Shown here: positions 39,852 to 49,680 of the stretch, piece by piece
Numbering within the stretch: the first letter of the stretch is position 1
Layout of the letters: every line of letters begins with the position of its first letter
The notes under the pieces: model-generated
What the model saw: only the letters and a program-made list of their open reading frames with translations
Database searches by the model: none
Told to the model about the DNA's origin: nothing
DNA from: Bulleidia sp. zg-1006
Lineage (GTDB): Bacteria > Bacillota_I > Bacilli_A > Erysipelotrichales > Erysipelotrichaceae
Length of the DNA stretch: 64,000 nt
Assembly: GCF_016812035.1 (NCBI RefSeq)
Contig: NZ_CP069178.1
Location: 806,001-870,000 of the forward strand
Reading direction: 5' to 3'
Made by a program: the position numbers and the translations under genes

Positions 39852-41307
39852 AATCTTCTCCTTCCTTGATCAAAACGTATTTTTTCAATACTTCTTTGAT
39901 AATTATAACATCTCCTTGATAAGAATAACGACCAATATCACGTTCCATAAACTTTTGATTGCCTTTACCAAGAACTAAGACTGTATCTTCCGGATCAGCC
40001 AACTCCAAAGCTTGGCGTATCGCATCATAACGATCAGAAATAATCAAATAGGGCTTCTCTTTAATTCCTTTCGCAATTTCCTCTGCTATGGCTCTTGGAC
40101 TTTCATTACGAGGATCATCTTCTGTCAGAATAATCATATCGCAATACTGATCCATCAATTCACCAACTTTTTCTCGCTTGCTCTTATCTTTTTTGCCGGC
40201 TGAACCATTGACTATAATAATGCGACATTTCTTTGGGGTAATCGAAGTAGCGTATTCCAACACTCTTGATAAGCCTTCTACTGTATTTGCCATATCGACT
40301 AAAATATTAAAGTTTTGTCCCTCATCAATGACTTCCATACGCCCTTCAATGCGACTTAAAGATTTAATTCTTTCTTGAATAACTTCCATATCTAAGCCAG
40401 CCTCATGCAAAGCCGCAATCGCAGCTGCTACATTCATTAAGTTAAAGCAAGAAACCAAATTCGTTTCCATAGCGTATTCTTGATCATACACTCTCAAGTG
40501 AAAACTAGTGCCATCATTTTTAATACGATATTGACGGATAGAGTACATCGCTTCTTCACTCATACCATAAGTAACCACCCGAGCATCACTATCTTCCACC
40601 ATCTTCAAACCATAAGGATCATCTATATTCATAATGGCGCAAGCCTTATCATCCAAATCATCAAAGAACTTCTTCTTAGCTTCAAAATAATTTTTCATAC
40701 TACCATGAAAATCTAGGTGGTCATGATTTAAATTTGTAAAAATTGCATAATCAAAGTGGACACCTTGCACACGTTTTTGTTCAATGCCAACAGAGGTAAC
40801 TTCCAAAGTCGCCGCCTTCATATCCGCATCCACCATTTCTTTTAGAATGGAATGCAAATCAATAATCGTTGGGGTAGTCAATAATGGCTGTAATTTTACT
40901 GCTCCATAGGTAATTGAAATACTACCAATATTCCCGGTCGGTATGATTGGATTTAAAATCTCTTGAATGATTTTAGCCGTTGTACTCTTTCCATTTGTAC
41001 CGGTCACCCCAAACATTTGTAAGTGATGGGATGGTTCGCCATAAAACACATTCGCAACCGCATTGAAAGTATCCACAACATCATCTACACGAAAATAAAG
41101 AATGCCCTCTTCATAATGGGATAATTCTTCACTATGGACAACCGCAATCGCACCATTTAAAATTGCATCCTGAACGAATTGATGCCCATCAAAACGCATT
41201 CCCTTAACACAAAAGAATAAACTATTCGCTCTCTTTTTACGGGAATCATCGTTAATAGACTGAATCTCAATTTCTGGAGCCTGTTTAAATAATTGATTTA
41301 ATAGCAC
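39829..41307 (-). CDS. murE: MurE-like Mur ligase with altered active-site motifs
   Basis: GTG start with AAGGAGATATAAAA upstream. 492 residues. P-loop VTGTNGKSTTAK, FTNLNHDHLDFHGSM and AKKKFF (site of the carbamylated Lys) identify the family, which adds the third amino acid to UDP-MurNAc-dipeptide in wall synthesis. DDPRNE at 397-402 corresponds to the DNPR-type amino-acid selectivity motif. Odd: the usual EVSSHAL is EVTSVGI, DYAHxPD is DMANTVE, and GKGHE is GKGNQ. All the expected His are replaced. Either a divergent MurE of this lineage or a paralogue with a shifted role. Confidence 0.78.
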   Translation of the reverse strand: MLLNQLFKQAPEIEIQSINDDSRKKRANSLFFCVKGMRFDGHQFVQDAILNGAIAVVHSEELSHYEEGILYFRVDDVVDTFNAVANVFYGEPSHHLQMFGVTGTNGKSTTAKIIQEILNPIIPTGNIGSISITYGAVKLQPLLTTPTIIDLHSILKEMVDADMKAATLEVTSVGIEQKRVQGVHFDYAIFTNLNHDHLDFHGSMKNYFEAKKKFFDDLDDKACAIMNIDDPYGLKMVEDSDARVVTYGMSEEAMYSIRQYRIKNDGTSFHLRVYDQEYAMETNLVSCFNLMNVAAAIAALHEAGLDMEVIQERIKSLSRIEGRMEVIDEGQNFNILVDMANTVEGLSRVLEYATSITPKKCRIIIVNGSAGKKDKSKREKVGELMDQYCDMIILTEDDPRNESPRAIAEEIAKGIKEKPYLIISDRYDAIRQALELADPEDTVLVLGKGNQKFMERDIGRYSYQGDVIIIKEVLKKYVLIKEGEDYEFEQIY

Positions 41308-41309
41308 TT

Positions 41310-42017
41310 TTATATCTCCTTCATAGCCAGAACAGATAGCGCAAAAATAGCGGCTGTTTCTGCCCTTAAGATACGCTTTCCTAAACTAATCGATTGAAAT
41401 CCCATTTCTTCCAATACTTGAATTTCTTCTAAACTAAAGCCACCTTCAGCACCAATCACAATCGTCGTATCCTTTTTAGAATTTAAATCAAAGAAAGAAT
41501 GATCTTGCTTTTTAGCTTCATAGGCAACTACATTTTCTTCACTTTGGTAATTCTTTAAATCTTGAAGTCGAACAGCTTCTGTTACTTCTGGAAGGCAATT
41601 TCGCTTGCATTGTTGGCTGGCCGCCAAAACGATTTGTTTATAACGTTCTCGTACCTTTTTTTCTTTTTCTTTTTGAACCTTCACTATTGTTCGTGAGCTT
41701 GTAAAAGGAACAATTCTTTTCACACCCAATTCCGTTGCTTTTTGAAGAATCCATTCAAACTTCTCTTTTCGGATTAAAGCCATGCACAAAGTAATGTTTT
41801 GTTCTAACTCATTTACACAAGAATCTTCTCTTTCAACATAACATTGAAACTTACCATTCATCACTTCTGCTTTCGCAAAGTAAGCCTTTCCTTCATAAAC
41901 CAGACGAATAAGCTCTTGGTTTAGACGGAGCACATGATGGGCATGGTGTTCTTGTTCCTTGGATAAAGTGTAGATTTGGTCTACTTCCGGTTTTGTTTGA
42001 CAAAAATATTGATACAT
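41310..42017 (-). CDS. rsmE: 16S rRNA (uracil1498-N3)-methyltransferase
   Basis: The start at 42017 (MYQYFC) is preferred because the family begins here; the longer frame runs into the upstream gene. 235 residues. HHAHHVLRL at the N-terminal PUA-like domain, ALIRKEKFEWILQKATELGV, VIGAEGGFSLEEI and LGKRILRAETAAIFAL (knot with SAM site) are signature motifs. Methylates U1498 of 16S rRNA. 2 bases separate it from murE. Confidence 0.92.
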   Translation of the reverse strand: MYQYFCQTKPEVDQIYTLSKEQEHHAHHVLRLNQELIRLVYEGKAYFAKAEVMNGKFQCYVEREDSCVNELEQNITLCMALIRKEKFEWILQKATELGVKRIVPFTSSRTIVKVQKEKEKKVRERYKQIVLAASQQCKRNCLPEVTEAVRLQDLKNYQSEENVVAYEAKKQDHSFFDLNSKKDTTIVIGAEGGFSLEEIQVLEEMGFQSISLGKRILRAETAAIFALSVLAMKEI

Positions 42018-42030
42018 GACACAAAAAGGA

Positions 42031-43311
42031 TTATTCCTCTTCCTCCTGTTGTTTTTCTTCCACACGGATACGAACTTCATTAACCTTACGACTATCTGCT
42101 TTCGTAATTTGAACAAATAAATTCTCAAATTGGAAAGATTCATTCACTTGAGGAATGTGTTCTAATTGAGCAATTGCCCAACCAGATACCGAGTTATAGT
42201 CATCCTCTTCCTCTTCATTCACTTGAATATCAAAGCGTTCAAATAAATCATCCACTTCCGCTTCGCCTTTAACTAAATATTCGTTTTCCGAAATTTTGGT
42301 ATAGAATTCTTCGACAACGTCATGCTCATCCCAGATTTCCCCAACCAACTCTTCGACAATATCTTCCAATGTAATCAAGCCATCGGTGCCACCCCATTCA
42401 TCCAAGACGACAGCCATATGGAGCTTTTCTCTTTGTAAAAGCTGTAACAGTTCATAAATATGAGTGTTTGGACTGGTATTAATCACTTTTGTGATGATGG
42501 AATGTAAATTAGATTTCTTATGATATAAAAGGTCATAAAAGTCTTTTTCATGAATAACGCCAATAATGTTATCAATGGTTTCTTCATAGACTGGTAAACG
42601 GCTATAAGAATTCATGCGGAAAGTTTCTTCGATTTCTTTTAAATCTGCGTTCACATCTACAGCCACAATATCCACACGTGGTGTTAAAACATCTTTTACT
42701 TCTAATTCATTAAATTCAATGGCGGCTGAAATTAAAGAAGATTCATGCTCTTGAAGATCACCTTCTTTTTCAGCTTCATCGACCATCGTAATTAAATCAT
42801 CCGTAATATCACCGTCTTCTTCTTCAATTGGAATCATCTTATTCGTTAACCATTTCCAACCCGATAATAACCAAGTAAATGGTGCAAAAAGGAATATCAT
42901 TCCTTGGACAAAGCCAACCATAGCACAACTAGAGCGCTCCGGTATCATCTTAGCAATAGATTTCGGTGTAATTTCACCAAACAATAAAACCACCGTGGTA
43001 ATCACGATTGTCGAAATGGTTGGTCCTTTATCTTGAAAGTAACGAGTAAATAATAAAGTCCCAATGGTTGCTGAAGCAATATTCACAATATTATTTCCAA
43101 TTAAAACCGTCATTAAAAAGCGATCAAAATCATCGACTATTTTTAAAACTTTCTTGGCATTTTCATTGCCATCGTTCACCATCGAACGCAAACGGATTTT
43201 ATTGGCGGAGCTAAAACTTGTTTCAATGGCTGAAAAAATACCGGAAAAAAGGATTAAGACTATTAAACTAAATAGATAAACAGAATTGGGAGTCATCGTA
43301 TATTCTCCCAT
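42031..43311 (-). CDS. CNNM/CBS-domain protein (HlyC/CorC family)
   Basis: 426 residues. N-terminal CNNM membrane domain with about four hydrophobic segments (SVYLFSLIVLILFSGIFSAIE; FLMTVLIGNNIVNIASATIG; TIVITTVVLLFGEITPKSIA). Two CBS domains follow (VLTPRVDIVAVDV to GVIHEKDF, and INTSPNTHIYELL to GLITLEDIVEELVGEI). The C-terminal CorC_HlyC domain is about 340-415. Members are linked to Mg2+ or Co2+ transport. A start at 43296 (MTPNSV) is also possible. C-terminus very acidic (EEKQQEEEE). Confidence 0.9.
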   Translation of the reverse strand: MGEYTMTPNSVYLFSLIVLILFSGIFSAIETSFSSANKIRLRSMVNDGNENAKKVLKIVDDFDRFLMTVLIGNNIVNIASATIGTLLFTRYFQDKGPTISTIVITTVVLLFGEITPKSIAKMIPERSSCAMVGFVQGMIFLFAPFTWLLSGWKWLTNKMIPIEEEDGDITDDLITMVDEAEKEGDLQEHESSLISAAIEFNELEVKDVLTPRVDIVAVDVNADLKEIEETFRMNSYSRLPVYEETIDNIIGVIHEKDFYDLLYHKKSNLHSIITKVINTSPNTHIYELLQLLQREKLHMAVVLDEWGGTDGLITLEDIVEELVGEIWDEHDVVEEFYTKISENEYLVKGEAEVDDLFERFDIQVNEEEEDDYNSVSGWAIAQLEHIPQVNESFQFENLFVQITKADSRKVNEVRIRVEEKQQEEEE

Positions 43312-43402
43312 CTTGTTAGAATTGATATAGGTATTTCAAGGTCCTCCAAAATAGACACATCCTTTCATTGATGGTATTGATTATACCATAGTTTCAAAAA
43401 AT

Positions 43403-43430
43403 AAAAAAAACCACTATTTCTAGCGGCTAT
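43403..43430 (-). terminator. Terminator after ftsZ
   Basis: Stem CCGCTA/TAGTGG with one G-U pair, GAAA loop and eight T residues on the minus strand. It ends the ftsA-ftsZ transcript. Confidence 0.75.
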
Positions 43431-43435
43431 TTGTC

Positions 43436-44488
43436 TTAACGGAAGAAAGTGGGAATACTTTCATCTTCATCTGCATCAATACCGAAATCACTTGTTGCTG
43501 ATTCAATACCAATTTGAGGCGCGTATTCTTCTTTCTTTTCTACTTCATGACCCGGTAAGTCAAATCCAGTTGCGATAACTGAAACGATAATCGCATCTCC
43601 TAACTTATCATTAATAGCAACCCCAAAGATTGTATCAATTTCTGTACCGGCCGCATCTTCAATCGTTTCAACCGCTTGACTAGCTTCTTGTAAAGTAACA
43701 CTAGGGCCACCTGTCACATTGATAATAGCGTTCTTAGCACCTTGAATTTGAGCTTCTAACAATGGTGATTGAATAGCACGTAAAGCCGCTTCTTCAGCCT
43801 TATTGTCACCTTCTGCCATACCAATACCAAATAAAGCAGTACCTTGACCTTCCATAACAGACTTAATATCCGCAAAGTCCAGGTTTACCATAGCTTGTAC
43901 CGCAATTAAATCCGTAATGGTTTGAACACCTTGACGTAAGATATTATCTGCTTCTCTAAAGGCTTGATCAAATGGTACAGAACCTAAGACATCTAAGACT
44001 TTATTATTCGATATAATAATCAAAGAATCCACGTATTCACGTAAGTTTGAAATACCTTGATTGGCTTGATTGGAACGCTTCTTACCTTCAAATCTAAATG
44101 GTGTTGTCACAACACCAATGGTTAAGCAACCCAATTCTTTAGCAACTTTAGCAAACAACGGCGAAGCACCCGTGCCGGTTCCTCCACCCATACCGGCGGT
44201 GATGAAGACCATATCAGCGCCTTCCATCTCACGACGGATTTCTTCTTCGCTTTCATCAGCAGCACGGCGCCCATTGTCCGGATTACCACCGGCTCCTAAT
44301 CCTTCTTTGCCCAATTGAATTTTATTCGCAACTGGAGACATTTCCATTGCTTGTAAGTCTGTGTTAGCAATGTAGAACTCAACGCCTTTAACACCGTCTT
44401 GAACCATGCGGTTTACCGCATTGCCACCAGCACCACCAACACCAAAGACTTTAATCTTCGCAACCTGATTGTAAGTTAATTCTGCCAT
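43436..44488 (-). CDS. ftsZ: Cell division GTPase FtsZ
   Basis: 350 residues. [12 protein letters not shown], tubulin signature [12 protein letters not shown], and the T7 region [22 protein letters not shown]. The short linker leads to the C-terminal peptide ESIPTFFR, which binds FtsA and other partners. Polymerises into the Z-ring at midcell. It follows ftsA with 18 bases between, the usual order. Confidence 0.97.
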   Translation of the reverse strand: MAELTYNQVAKIKVFGVGGAGGNAVNRMVQDGVKGVEFYIANTDLQAMEMSPVANKIQLGKEGLGAGGNPDNGRRAADESEEEIRREMEGADMVFITAGMGGGTGTGASPLFAKVAKELGCLTIGVVTTPFRFEGKKRSNQANQGISNLREYVDSLIIISNNKVLDVLGSVPFDQAFREADNILRQGVQTITDLIAVQAMVNLDFADIKSVMEGQGTALFGIGMAEGDNKAEEAALRAIQSPLLEAQIQGAKNAIINVTGGPSVTLQEASQAVETIEDAAGTEIDTIFGVAINDKLGDAIIVSVIATGFDLPGHEVEKKEEYAPQIGIESATSDFGIDADEDESIPTFFR

Positions 44489-44506
44489 AACGACCCCTCT
44501 TTACAC

Positions 44507-45766
44507 TTATTTACTCATAAACATACTCTTTAGACGATTTGTCAGAGTATCTTCCTTTCTCTTCTCTTCACTATTTTTTCGGAAAGAAATCTGGCGGATG
44601 AATTCATCCACATCCACACTATCTTGCATTTCTCCATAAATAGGAAGTTTATCTTGATAAGCGTAGAACAAACCCAAACAAGTCGTTAACGCCGCATCTC
44701 TTCCCCCTAAAGATTCAGGAATATAATTACGAGTTTCCACTTGGAGGCTCTTATTTAAGAGTTTCACAAAACCCTCTTGTTCTCCACCCTCACCATTAAC
44801 TATAACAGTACTTTCACCTGTTTTCAATATTGGTGAGCAAGTATTTACAACAGTTTCTATCCACTGGTTCACTCGATTTAAAATAGATTTCATGAAATCT
44901 TCTTCACTTAGAAGAACCAACTCTTCATTTTTTAACTTCCACATATGAATTGGATTTTTCGAAAAGACTTCCTTATCAATTTGTGTACCATATTTCAGCA
45001 ATTCGACTGCCATTTCTTTGCTTAGACCATATTCATCCATAATCGGTTGAACCATATCCACTAAGCCACCTTGGAATAAGACAGAATTTTGTAACTTGCC
45101 TCTATAAATTTGATTTAAAGTTGTCGAATCATATTCTAAATCAATAGAAATAATTTGACGATTTAAGGAAGCCTCAATCAACGCGGCCTCTTTAGCAATC
45201 GCAAAGCCTGATACAAATAAATCCATTAAATTTAAACCGGCTTTTTGAATAACTGTTGCAATATCATAAGCCAACTTCTTATCCACAAAATACAAATCCA
45301 CATCCACGGTTAATTGTGAACAACGATCACCAATAGGCACTTTTCTAGTGCTAATACCATTCACTGTAAAACGCGAGGCTGTGCATTGAACCCGAACGTA
45401 TTTATCGCCATATTTTAGTGTTTCCGCCTTTTGGATTGCGTTTTGAATATCTTTAACCGTTATCACTCCATCAAAGCCCTCAATATCCACCTTTTGTTTG
45501 GAATTCAAATGTTTGAAATGATACGAAGGAACTGCCGCAATAACACCCCTGATATTCATCTTTAATTTTTCTTTTACTTGTTGTAGTGCTTTATGAATTC
45601 CTGCCACTAAAGCATCTTGGTTTTCAACGCCTTTATAGTTTATTCCTTGGCAAGGAATACGAACCACTTGCAGAATATGAAACCGAGTATTAAAAAATTC
45701 TCCAACCACTAAACGGATTTCATGACTCGCTAACTCTAGGCTTGCGTATATTTGTTTCTGATTCAC
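44507..45766 (-). CDS. ftsA: Cell division protein FtsA
   Basis: 419 residues, actin-like fold. IYASLELASHEIRLVVGEF (phosphate 1), the 1C domain, IISIDLEYDSTTLNQIYRG (phosphate 2) and IPESLGGRDAALTTCLGLFY near the end. The C-terminus NRLKSMFMSK is a basic amphipathic helix that would tether the Z-ring to the membrane. The sequence is more divergent than typical FtsA (the usual DxGT region is DLEYDST). Confidence 0.88.
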   Translation of the reverse strand: MNQKQIYASLELASHEIRLVVGEFFNTRFHILQVVRIPCQGINYKGVENQDALVAGIHKALQQVKEKLKMNIRGVIAAVPSYHFKHLNSKQKVDIEGFDGVITVKDIQNAIQKAETLKYGDKYVRVQCTASRFTVNGISTRKVPIGDRCSQLTVDVDLYFVDKKLAYDIATVIQKAGLNLMDLFVSGFAIAKEAALIEASLNRQIISIDLEYDSTTLNQIYRGKLQNSVLFQGGLVDMVQPIMDEYGLSKEMAVELLKYGTQIDKEVFSKNPIHMWKLKNEELVLLSEEDFMKSILNRVNQWIETVVNTCSPILKTGESTVIVNGEGGEQEGFVKLLNKSLQVETRNYIPESLGGRDAALTTCLGLFYAYQDKLPIYGEMQDSVDVDEFIRQISFRKNSEEKRKEDTLTNRLKSMFMSK

Positions 45767-45817
45767 TGAAAGACTCCTTTCACCGTTTCTATATTACCAT
45801 AGCCTTTCTATTTTAGA

Positions 45818-47185
45818 CTACTTTTCCAACGCAATTGCAATTCTTTCGTTTTCCAATAAATGATGAATTTGTTTCAAAGTGATGATAAGAGCTGGAAACA
45901 AGAACAAATCCGCTCCTAACCACGCTACTTGGTCCGCCCAAGTAATGGCATGATAACCAAAATCTTTTACAAAAGCCACACTCACAACCACACGACCAAT
46001 CATTTCAATTATCCCACAGAAGATAGCACGATTCGCATAACCTAAGCCTTGAATACTCATTCGGATAACATTTAAGAAACCAAGTAACCACCAACCGTAG
46101 CCCATTCTTCTTAAATACAAAGCCGAAGCTTCTAAAACTGCATAACGATTAGCATTTACAAATAATAAACTTAACTTCCTACCAAAGAAAATCATAATAA
46201 TACCCGATAGAATGGAATAAGATAGCGCAAGCTGTACGCCTTTGCGAATTCCTTCATGAATACGATGTTCTTCCTTGGCTCCATAGTTTTGCGAAACATA
46301 TGTGGATACAGCCGTACCAAAAGCATCAAAAGGACTCAGCATAAATTGTTTAATCTTTAAACCGGCTGTAAAACCGGACACATATAAAGTTCCTAAGCCA
46401 TTGTTTGCCGCCTGAAGAACCATTGAGCCTATCGCCGTAATAGAATATTGAAGTCCCATTGGTACGCCCATACCCAACACTTTCTTTGACATCGACCGGT
46501 GAAACCTTCTTTCTTGTTCACTCATATGTAAAATAGTGAGTTTTTTACGAATCAATAGAAAACATAAGATACCTGAGATGGCTTGTGAAACGACCGTCGC
46601 AAAAGCGGCCCCAAAGACCCCCATTTTTAATATCACAATACAAAAAATATCTAAGAAAATATTCAAGATGGCTGATAAGGTTAAAAAGTAAAATGGTGTT
46701 TTAGAATCCCCTACAGCTCTTAAAAGGCTTGATAAAAAGTTGTATAGAAGTGTAAATGGAATACCAATGAAAATCATATTGATGTATTGATAGGTATCTT
46801 GATAGATTTCACTTGGGACTTGTAAAGTATGCAAGATAGGATGGCATAATAAGATAGTTAAACCAGTTACGACCACTGAAAAAATAGTCGTCCAAAAAAT
46901 ACCTTGATATTCATATTGACGCATTCTTGAAAGTCGGTTTGCCCCAAACTCTTGAGCAATGGGAATCGCAAAGCCAACCATACTACCTATACAAAAACCA
47001 AGCACAAGAAATTGAACTGAGCTCGTCGCTCCTACCGCAGCCAGAGCATTCGGTCCTAAAATTTGACCAACAATAGCCGCATCCGCCATGTTGTACGTTT
47101 GTTGAAATAAATTTCCCAACAATAAAGGAATACTAAACTCCAATATCAATCGAAAAGGATTTCCCTTCGTCATACTTTTTGTCAT
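45818..47185 (-). CDS. MATE-family multidrug/Na+ efflux protein
   Basis: 455 residues, about 12 hydrophobic segments. PFRLILEFSIPLLLGNLFQQTYNMADAAIVGQ at the N-terminus and the internal half-repeat VLGMGVPMGLQYSITAIGSMVLQ are characteristic of MATE transporters. Uses an H+ or Na+ gradient to export organic cations. The gene stands alone between ftsA and the divergent rpmB. Confidence 0.9.
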   Translation of the reverse strand: MTKSMTKGNPFRLILEFSIPLLLGNLFQQTYNMADAAIVGQILGPNALAAVGATSSVQFLVLGFCIGSMVGFAIPIAQEFGANRLSRMRQYEYQGIFWTTIFSVVVTGLTILLCHPILHTLQVPSEIYQDTYQYINMIFIGIPFTLLYNFLSSLLRAVGDSKTPFYFLTLSAILNIFLDIFCIVILKMGVFGAAFATVVSQAISGILCFLLIRKKLTILHMSEQERRFHRSMSKKVLGMGVPMGLQYSITAIGSMVLQAANNGLGTLYVSGFTAGLKIKQFMLSPFDAFGTAVSTYVSQNYGAKEEHRIHEGIRKGVQLALSYSILSGIIMIFFGRKLSLLFVNANRYAVLEASALYLRRMGYGWWLLGFLNVIRMSIQGLGYANRAIFCGIIEMIGRVVVSVAFVKDFGYHAITWADQVAWLGADLFLFPALIITLKQIHHLLENERIAIALEK

Positions 47186-47263
47186 AGATTTACCACTTTT
47201 TCTAACTTCTATTTAGTATAAGCCAAAGTACCGTTGCTTTTCCAAGCATTCTCTGTTTCATGC

Positions 47264-47292
47264 TTGCAAAGATTTCTTTTTTTTGATAATAT
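47264..47292 (+). promoter_or_regulatory. Promoter of rpmB
   Basis: TTGCAA at 47264-47269, 17-base spacer, TAATAT at 47287-47292. RBS AAGGAGG follows at 47314-47320, 8 bases before the ATG at 47329. Confidence 0.65.
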
Positions 47293-47328
47293 TGTCAGGC
47301 ATTCAAAAACAGGTAAGGAGGTTATGGT

Positions 47329-47532
47329 ATGTCTAGAGTTTGCGCTATATCCGGTAAGAAAGCTTTATATGGAAACAAACGTTCTCACTCATTACGTGCT
47401 ACACGCCGTAAGTGGAATGTTAACTTACAAAAAGTTCATATGATTGTGGATGGCAAGCCACAAACACTACGCATTTCTGCTCGTGCCCTTAAGACCTTAA
47501 AGGCAGAACAAAGATTTAGTGAAGCTGAATAA
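47329..47532 (+). CDS. rpmB: Ribosomal protein bL28
   Basis: 67 residues, starting [20 protein letters not shown]. Typical order of the L28 family: the N-terminal C-x-(I/V)-(T/S)-[18 protein letters not shown] and C-terminal [11 protein letters not shown]. Only one Cys remains (CAIS), so this is the non-zinc form. It is transcribed against the thiN cluster, as in many Firmicutes. Confidence 0.96.
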   Translation: MSRVCAISGKKALYGNKRSHSLRATRRKWNVNLQKVHMIVDGKPQTLRISARALKTLKAEQRFSEAE

Positions 47533-47547
47533 ACCTCTTTCGAGGTT
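47532..47547 (+). terminator. Terminator after rpmB
   Basis: AACCTC-TTTC-GAGGTT followed by TTTTATTTT, convergent to thiN. Confidence 0.8.
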
Positions 47548-47572
47548 TTTTATTTTGCCTAAAAAAGGACTT

Positions 47573-48181
47573 TTAGACACCCTCTTCATCTTCACATTGC
47601 ATACACAACACCAAACCTTTTTCGACAATAAGTTTAATCTCATCTTGAAGAAATTGGTTGGATGTCGCAAATAAATCCTCTTTTGTTAAGCACAATTTTC
47701 TTAATGGATATAATAATCCTTCTGCACTTAGCTCACAACTATCATTGGTTAAAAAAGAAAGGTATTTATATTCTTTTTGAATACAATACTTACCGACCGG
47801 TAATACTTTTAACACTTGATGTTTACTCCGTATTTCAACTCCGGGATAACGATATAAAAGACCAATATTGACTAACTCATGATCCATTCTACCGCCCAGT
47901 GCTCCCCAAAGAACAATCGATGTGTATCCTTTTTCATGTAAGAGTTTTAGGGCTGCTGAACTATCGGTATCCTCTTTTAGAACTGGCAATACAATGGTTT
48001 CTTTGGCATACTTTCGTATCGTATCTAGCTCTTCCGTTGAATCAAAATCACCAATCGCTAATTCCATTGAAATGTGATGACTCGCTAGAAAAGAAGCCCC
48101 ATAATCCACACCAATCCAATCTACCTCTTTATATTCCGGCAGTTCTTGAACTCTTCCTAAGACAACTATGGCTTTTCTCAT
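47573..48181 (-). CDS. thiN: Thiamine pyrophosphokinase
   Basis: 202 residues. WIGVDYGASFL, AIGDFDSTEELD, LPVLKEDTDSSAALKLL and VLWGALGGRMDHELVNIGLL are the family motifs (substrate and Mg2+ binding). Converts thiamine to thiamine diphosphate. Overlaps rpe by 4 bases. Confidence 0.92.
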   Translation of the reverse strand: MRKAIVVLGRVQELPEYKEVDWIGVDYGASFLASHHISMELAIGDFDSTEELDTIRKYAKETIVLPVLKEDTDSSAALKLLHEKGYTSIVLWGALGGRMDHELVNIGLLYRYPGVEIRSKHQVLKVLPVGKYCIQKEYKYLSFLTNDSCELSAEGLLYPLRKLCLTKEDLFATSNQFLQDEIKLIVEKGLVLCMQCEDEEGV

Positions 48182-48807
48182 CGTAGACTTTGAACTCTTT
48201 CTTCAATATTCCCTTTAAAGACATAAGAACCAGCCACCAACACCGTTGCCCCTTTTTCTTTACAAAGACGAGCTGTTTCTGGATTGATTCCTCCATCTAC
48301 TTCAATTTCAAATTTACCATTATGCTTCGATAATTGGTCAATTTTATCTAAAGCACTCGGCATAAAGGATTGACCACCAAAGCCCGGCTCTACCGACATC
48401 ACCAACACAATATCCACTTTATCTAAGTAAGCCTCAATAGCGGAAACGGGGGTCTTTGGTTTAATGGATATACCAACCTTAACCCCTTGTTTATGTAAGG
48501 TATCAATAAACGGTTCTATTTCTTCTTTCTTTAGTGCTTCTACATGAAAAGTAATCGCATCCGCACCAGCTTCAATAAAAGCTTTGGCATAAAAGATAGG
48601 ATCACTCACCATTAAATGCACATCAAAAAATTTATTACTGCTAGAACGCAAGCCTTTCACCACATGGGGTCCATAACTTAGGTTTGGCACAAAATGACCA
48701 TCCATGATATCCATGTGAATCCATTCGGCACTGGATTGATTTAATTCATCCATTTGTTGGGAAAAATCATTCATTTGAATAGCTAAAATAGATGGCGCAA
48801 TAATCAT
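48178..48807 (-). CDS. rpe: Ribulose-phosphate 3-epimerase
   Basis: 209 residues. IIAPSILAIQMNDF, WIHMDIMDGHFVPNLSYG, DVHLMVSDP, VLVMSVEPGFGGQSFM and EIEVDGGINPETA are signature motifs with the metal-binding His and Asp. Interconverts ribulose-5-P and xylulose-5-P. Overlaps both neighbours by 4 bases (ATGA type). Confidence 0.96.
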   Translation of the reverse strand: MIIAPSILAIQMNDFSQQMDELNQSSAEWIHMDIMDGHFVPNLSYGPHVVKGLRSSSNKFFDVHLMVSDPIFYAKAFIEAGADAITFHVEALKKEEIEPFIDTLHKQGVKVGISIKPKTPVSAIEAYLDKVDIVLVMSVEPGFGGQSFMPSALDKIDQLSKHNGKFEIEVDGGINPETARLCKEKGATVLVAGSYVFKGNIEERVQSLR

Positions 48808-49673
48808 CGTTTCATCCTCCTTGTTTCCTCTATCATGAGAGTTAATACTTGTAAATACGATTGATAACGTGTTTTAGAAATACAACCTTGGGCAACCGCT
48901 TCTTTGATGGCACAATCGGGTTCATTTTCATGTAAGCAATCATTAAAGCGACATTGATGAACATAAGGCTCAAAGTCCGGAATATAACCAGCAATATTTT
49001 TTATTTCTAAATGGGCAAAGCTTAAAGAACTAAAACCCGGTGTATCAGCGACTAGACCACCCGCCACTTCATGTAACTCCGTATGCCTTGTGGTGTGTTT
49101 TCCTCGACCTAAAGCTTTGGAAATTTCTTGTGTTTCAAGTTGAAAATTAGGATCCAATGTGTTTAATAAAGTCGATTTGCCAGCTCCACTTTGACCCGTT
49201 AAAACGGTTATTTTTCCTGCTAAAGTATGTTGAATGGCCGGATTAATAAATCCCTTTTCACAGCGGATTACCAACATTCTTCCTGTTTCATATTCCTTAA
49301 TTTCTTTTTCAACATAATTTGGATATTCCAAATCTGTTTTTGTGATTACAAGAATCGGTTCAATGCCCGCCGCTTTAATAAGTATGGATAAACGGTCAAT
49401 TAAGGCTGTAGAAAAATTAGGATCCACCACCGACATTACAATAAAAGCTTGATCCACATTCGCAATAGCTGGGCGAATTAAAGAATTACGCCTAGCCAAA
49501 ATAGATACAATCACATAACAATCAGCTTGTTGAATAACCTCAACCATATCGCCAACCACAGGTGAAAACTGAAGACGTACCTTCCCTGCTACACGAGCTG
49601 AGACTTTTTCTTTTGTGTCTTCTAAAAATACACCATAATTTTTTGAAACAATTTTAATAATTTTCGCTTTCAT
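48804..49673 (-). CDS. rsgA: Ribosome small-subunit GTPase RsgA
   Basis: 289 residues, circularly permuted GTPase. N-terminal OB-fold, then ITKTDLEYPN (G4), LTGQSGAGKSTLLN (G1), GRGKHTTRH (G2 region), VADTPGFSSL (G3), and a zinc motif HQCRFNDCLHENEPDC. Acts late in 30S maturation. Part of the prkC-PP2C cluster. Confidence 0.96.
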   Translation of the reverse strand: MKAKIIKIVSKNYGVFLEDTKEKVSARVAGKVRLQFSPVVGDMVEVIQQADCYVIVSILARRNSLIRPAIANVDQAFIVMSVVDPNFSTALIDRLSILIKAAGIEPILVITKTDLEYPNYVEKEIKEYETGRMLVIRCEKGFINPAIQHTLAGKITVLTGQSGAGKSTLLNTLDPNFQLETQEISKALGRGKHTTRHTELHEVAGGLVADTPGFSSLSFAHLEIKNIAGYIPDFEPYVHQCRFNDCLHENEPDCAIKEAVAQGCISKTRYQSYLQVLTLMIEETRRMKR

Positions 49674-49680
49674 TTCTCAC

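Noticed and set aside
47899-48186. Plus-strand frames over thiN, rpe and the suf genes (for example 59241-59633)
   Set aside because: Shadows of well-conserved minus-strand genes.
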